Shown piece by piece: positions 47,873 through 49,343 of a stretch of 49,343 nt of DNA. Position 1 is the stretch's first letter. Each line of letters starts with the position of its first letter. Location of the stretch: positions 1 through 49,343 of the forward strand of contig NZ_RIAS01000026.1 of assembly GCF_003719335.1 (NCBI RefSeq). The letters are read 5' to 3'. Position numbers and translations under genes: made by a program. The notes under the pieces are model-generated. The model was not told where the DNA came from and searched no databases. It saw only the letters and a list, made by a program, of their open reading frames with translations. The stretch comes from Paenibacillus amylolyticus (lineage in GTDB: Bacteria; Bacillota; Bacilli; Paenibacillales; Paenibacillaceae).

Positions 47873-48490
47873 ATGCTAAAATTCAGTACATTTATAAGTG
47901 ATATGGGTAAGATTAGAGGAGCTTTAATTTGGTCATTCTTGTTGTTTGCAGTGGGTATAGGAGCAGGTTGGTTGAGTACAGGCCCCTTGGAAGAGTTATT
48001 ATTAGGCCAGATTGAAGGGCTTCGCCAAGTCAGTCAACAGTTGGAGCAAGGTGGTAATGTGCAATGGAATTTCTTTTTGTTCATCTTTTTTAACAATGCG
48101 ATCAAAAGTGTGCTGGTTATCTATGCAGGAGTTATTTTCGGGATATTACCCATCATCTTTCTGATAATTAACGGGATGGTGCTCGGCTTTGTAGTGCACA
48201 CCACGATGAATTATGGGGCAAGCTTTTTTGATATTGTCGTGAAGGGGCTGCTTCCACATGGCATTATCGAAATCCCGGTTATTATTATTGCCTGTGCATT
48301 TGGATTGAAGTTCGGCGGGTTAGTAGTGCGGAGCTTGGCACAACTGGGAAGCGATAAACGAGCTATGATCGGATCCCGGTGGAAAGAGTTTATGAATATG
48401 ACGTTAACGGCAAGCTTTTGGGTAGTCATCTTACTTCTCGTTGCAGCGGTTATTGAGAGCACACTCACATATGCACTTGTGAGAGGTTAA
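47873..48490 (+). CDS. SpoIIM/DUF95-family membrane protein
   Basis: This 205-residue integral membrane protein has about five hydrophobic segments. It belongs to the family named after stage II sporulation protein M. It has the FFNNAIKSVLVIYAGVIFG segment and the HGIIEIPVII motif that define the wider DUF95 group. B. subtilis SpoIIM itself, as I recall, lacks the HGxxE motif, so this is more likely a relative than the engulfment protein. GTAGGAGGTTG precedes ATG 47873. It is divergent from pdaB, so sporulation-related expression is possible but unproven. Confidence 0.8.
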   Translation: MLKFSTFISDMGKIRGALIWSFLLFAVGIGAGWLSTGPLEELLLGQIEGLRQVSQQLEQGGNVQWNFFLFIFFNNAIKSVLVIYAGVIFGILPIIFLIINGMVLGFVVHTTMNYGASFFDIVVKGLLPHGIIEIPVIIIACAFGLKFGGLVVRSLAQLGSDKRAMIGSRWKEFMNMTLTASFWVVILLLVAAVIESTLTYALVRG

Positions 48491-48662
48491 AATTCTTTGT
48501 GGAAATTTTGTGATACCCAGCATTCATAATTTCCCAATAATTTGACCATAACAATAAAACGGGTTTCAGCAGCGCAGAAAAAAAAAGAGATATGTTCAAC
48601 AAAAGATGATGCTGAAAGACGAGTGTGACTATAGATGCTATGCACAAAAAGGAGAACTCTTA

Positions 48663-48893
48663 ATGCTGGGTATGCTATTTAACGAGAAGGAATGCAAGGA
48701 ACTGGACTATGTATTACGCAAAGAGTTGGATGAAATGCTGTTCGATCTGAGTGACCATCGTCTTGACCAGGAGATTAAGTATGCAATAGCGAGTCGGTAT
48801 AAAACAGTATTCCGCATGTATGCAAGGTTCGCCCCCCCTAAAGAGTTATCCAAGTATGCAAGAGGCGGTAAGTTAAAGAACTCCAAGCTATGA
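48663..48893 (+). CDS. Small conserved-looking protein of unknown function
   Basis: This 76-residue protein is not one I can name. ATG 48663 has AAAAAGGAGAA 7-8 bases upstream, which makes translation credible; an in-frame ATG at 48606 precedes this site and is rejected. The sequence is helical and charged (KECKELDYVLRKELDEMLFD), with a middle segment EIKYAIASRYKTVFRMYARF and a basic tail. It has no cysteine pair, membrane helix or signal peptide. It lies alone between a SpoIIM-family gene and an rRNA operon, followed by a ten-base-pair hairpin. It could be a DNA- or partner-binding small protein, but that is a guess. Confidence 0.7.
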   Translation: MLGMLFNEKECKELDYVLRKELDEMLFDLSDHRLDQEIKYAIASRYKTVFRMYARFAPPKELSKYARGGKLKNSKL

Positions 48894-48926
48894 AATTGGG
48901 CTGAACATATATTTTTAAAGATTAGG

Positions 48927-48966
48927 ATTAGAGGTGTACTCTCTAGATAGAGCGTGCACCTCTAAT
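48927..48966 (+). terminator. Hairpin after the small gene, before the rRNA operon
   Basis: ATTAGAGGTG (48927-48936) and CACCTCTAAT (48957-48966) pair perfectly, with CTCT/AGAG inside. There is no T-run on the plus strand, so its efficiency as a terminator is uncertain. Confidence 0.55.
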
Positions 48967-49017
48967 TGTATTCGCCTGTTGTTAAAGGGAATGATCTACC
49001 TATTTGTCGAAATAGGG

Positions 49018-49046
49018 TTGACCTTTTCGACTCTATATGGTAAATT
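49018..49046 (+). promoter_or_regulatory. rRNA promoter P1
   Basis: TTGACC (49018-49023) and TAAATT (49041-49046) are 17 bases apart. Confidence 0.5.
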
Positions 49047-49127
49047 AATTTTCGTTCCGTTTTAAGGAGCCGTTTGACAAGAACAAGCATATTTATAAGA
49101 CTTGATTTAAAACAGTTAAAAAAATGC

Positions 49128-49156
49128 TTGCAAAGAAAACGTGAATGTGTTACATT
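49128..49156 (+). promoter_or_regulatory. rRNA promoter P2, next to the 16S leader
   Basis: TTGCAA (49128-49133) and TACATT (49151-49156) are 17 bases apart, preceded by an A-rich tract (AAAACAGTTAAAAAAA) that could act as an UP element. Confidence 0.6.
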
Positions 49157-49323
49157 ATAAAAGTCGCCGCTGAAATGACGACAACATGAAAAATAATAAA
49201 TCAATTAAGTTTGATCTTTGAAAACTGAACAACGAGTGAGTAAACATTCTGCTTGCAGAATGAACAAATGAGATTTTTAATCTCGTCAGATTCAAAATGA
49301 GCTTATCGCTCTTTTCAATAACT

Positions 49324-49343
49324 TTATTGGAGAGTTTGATCCT
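49324..49343 (+). rRNA. 16S ribosomal RNA, first 20 bases (3' part outside window)
   Basis: The window ends in TTATTGGAGAGTTTGATCCT, the conserved 5' end of bacterial 16S rRNA (compare the universal primer region AGAGTTTGATCCTGGCTCAG). The mature 5' end is placed at 49324 by alignment with the E. coli start. The gene runs on the plus strand out of the window. Confidence 0.92.

Larger units (their letters stand above)
48967..49323 (+). other. rRNA operon promoter and leader region
   Basis: No protein gene. It holds two clear promoters (49018-49046 and 49128-49156) and a weaker TTGACA at 49074. A boxA-like GATCTTTGAAAACTGAACAA lies near 49213-49232. Three small hairpins follow, CATTCTGC/GCAGAATG (49245-49262), GAGATT/AATCTC (49270-49284) and GAGC/GCTC (49299-49311), before the 16S start. 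Confidence 0.7.

Noticed and set aside
1..49343. Insertion sequences, prophage, tRNA genes or defence systems
   Set aside because: I saw no transposase, integrase, phage or defence gene and no tRNA; gene order is continuous and conserved.

Overview
The window is a contiguous piece of a Bacillales chromosome, most likely Paenibacillus. It carries the full Bacillus-type order gltX-cysE-cysS-mrnC-rlmB-rae1-sigH-rpmG-secE-nusG-rplKAJL-rpoBC-rplGB-rpsLG-fusA-tuf, then the S10-spc-alpha cluster, then rplM-rpsI and the sporulation group cwlD-salA-gerD-kbaA-pdaB. Moderate GC, strong AGGAGG ribosome sites, many TTG/GTG starts and spore genes all fit. The genus call rests on protein resemblance from memory and was not checked by search.

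Layout. 1-5634: 3' end of gltX, a cysteine T-box leader, then cysE-cysS-mrnC-rlmB-rae1 and sigH, covering charging of tRNA with Glu and Cys, cysteine precursor synthesis, rRNA maturation and the transition-state sigma factor. 5635-22811: the rpmG-secE-nusG-rplK-rplA unit, rplJL with an attenuator-like leader, a methyltransferase gene, rpoBC, and rplGB-rpsL-rpsG-fusA-tuf ending in a strong terminator. 22812-38580: one long S10-spc-alpha array (rpsJ to rplQ) from a near-consensus promoter, including secY, adk, map, a KOW protein gene, infA and rpoA, closed by two terminator hairpins. 38581-40494: truA, then rplM-rpsI behind an L13-type leader. 40495-41245: about 750 bases with no recognisable gene. 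41246-43219: cysH and sat for sulfate activation and reduction. 43288-48490: cwlD, salA, gerD(-), kbaA, pdaB(-) and a SpoIIM-family membrane protein gene, with candidate sporulation-sigma promoters. 48663-48893: a small unrecognised protein gene. 48967-49343: tandem rRNA promoters, a structured leader and the first bases of a 16S gene.

Together these genes make the transcription and translation machinery, with feedback leaders (T-box, L1, L10 and L13 types) that match output to charged tRNA and free ribosomal protein. The sporulation genes handle cortex modification, germination and entry into sporulation.

I found no novel multi-gene system: gene content is almost entirely conserved housekeeping. 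The most unexpected signal is in non-coding RNA. Three tandem imperfect copies of a roughly 38-base unit lie between infA and rpmJ, each able to form a 7-bp hairpin with compensating base changes. Other points of interest are two L1-type motifs in one operon, a long hairpin between fusA and tuf, and an S12 protein with Arg and Ala at two positions linked to streptomycin response.
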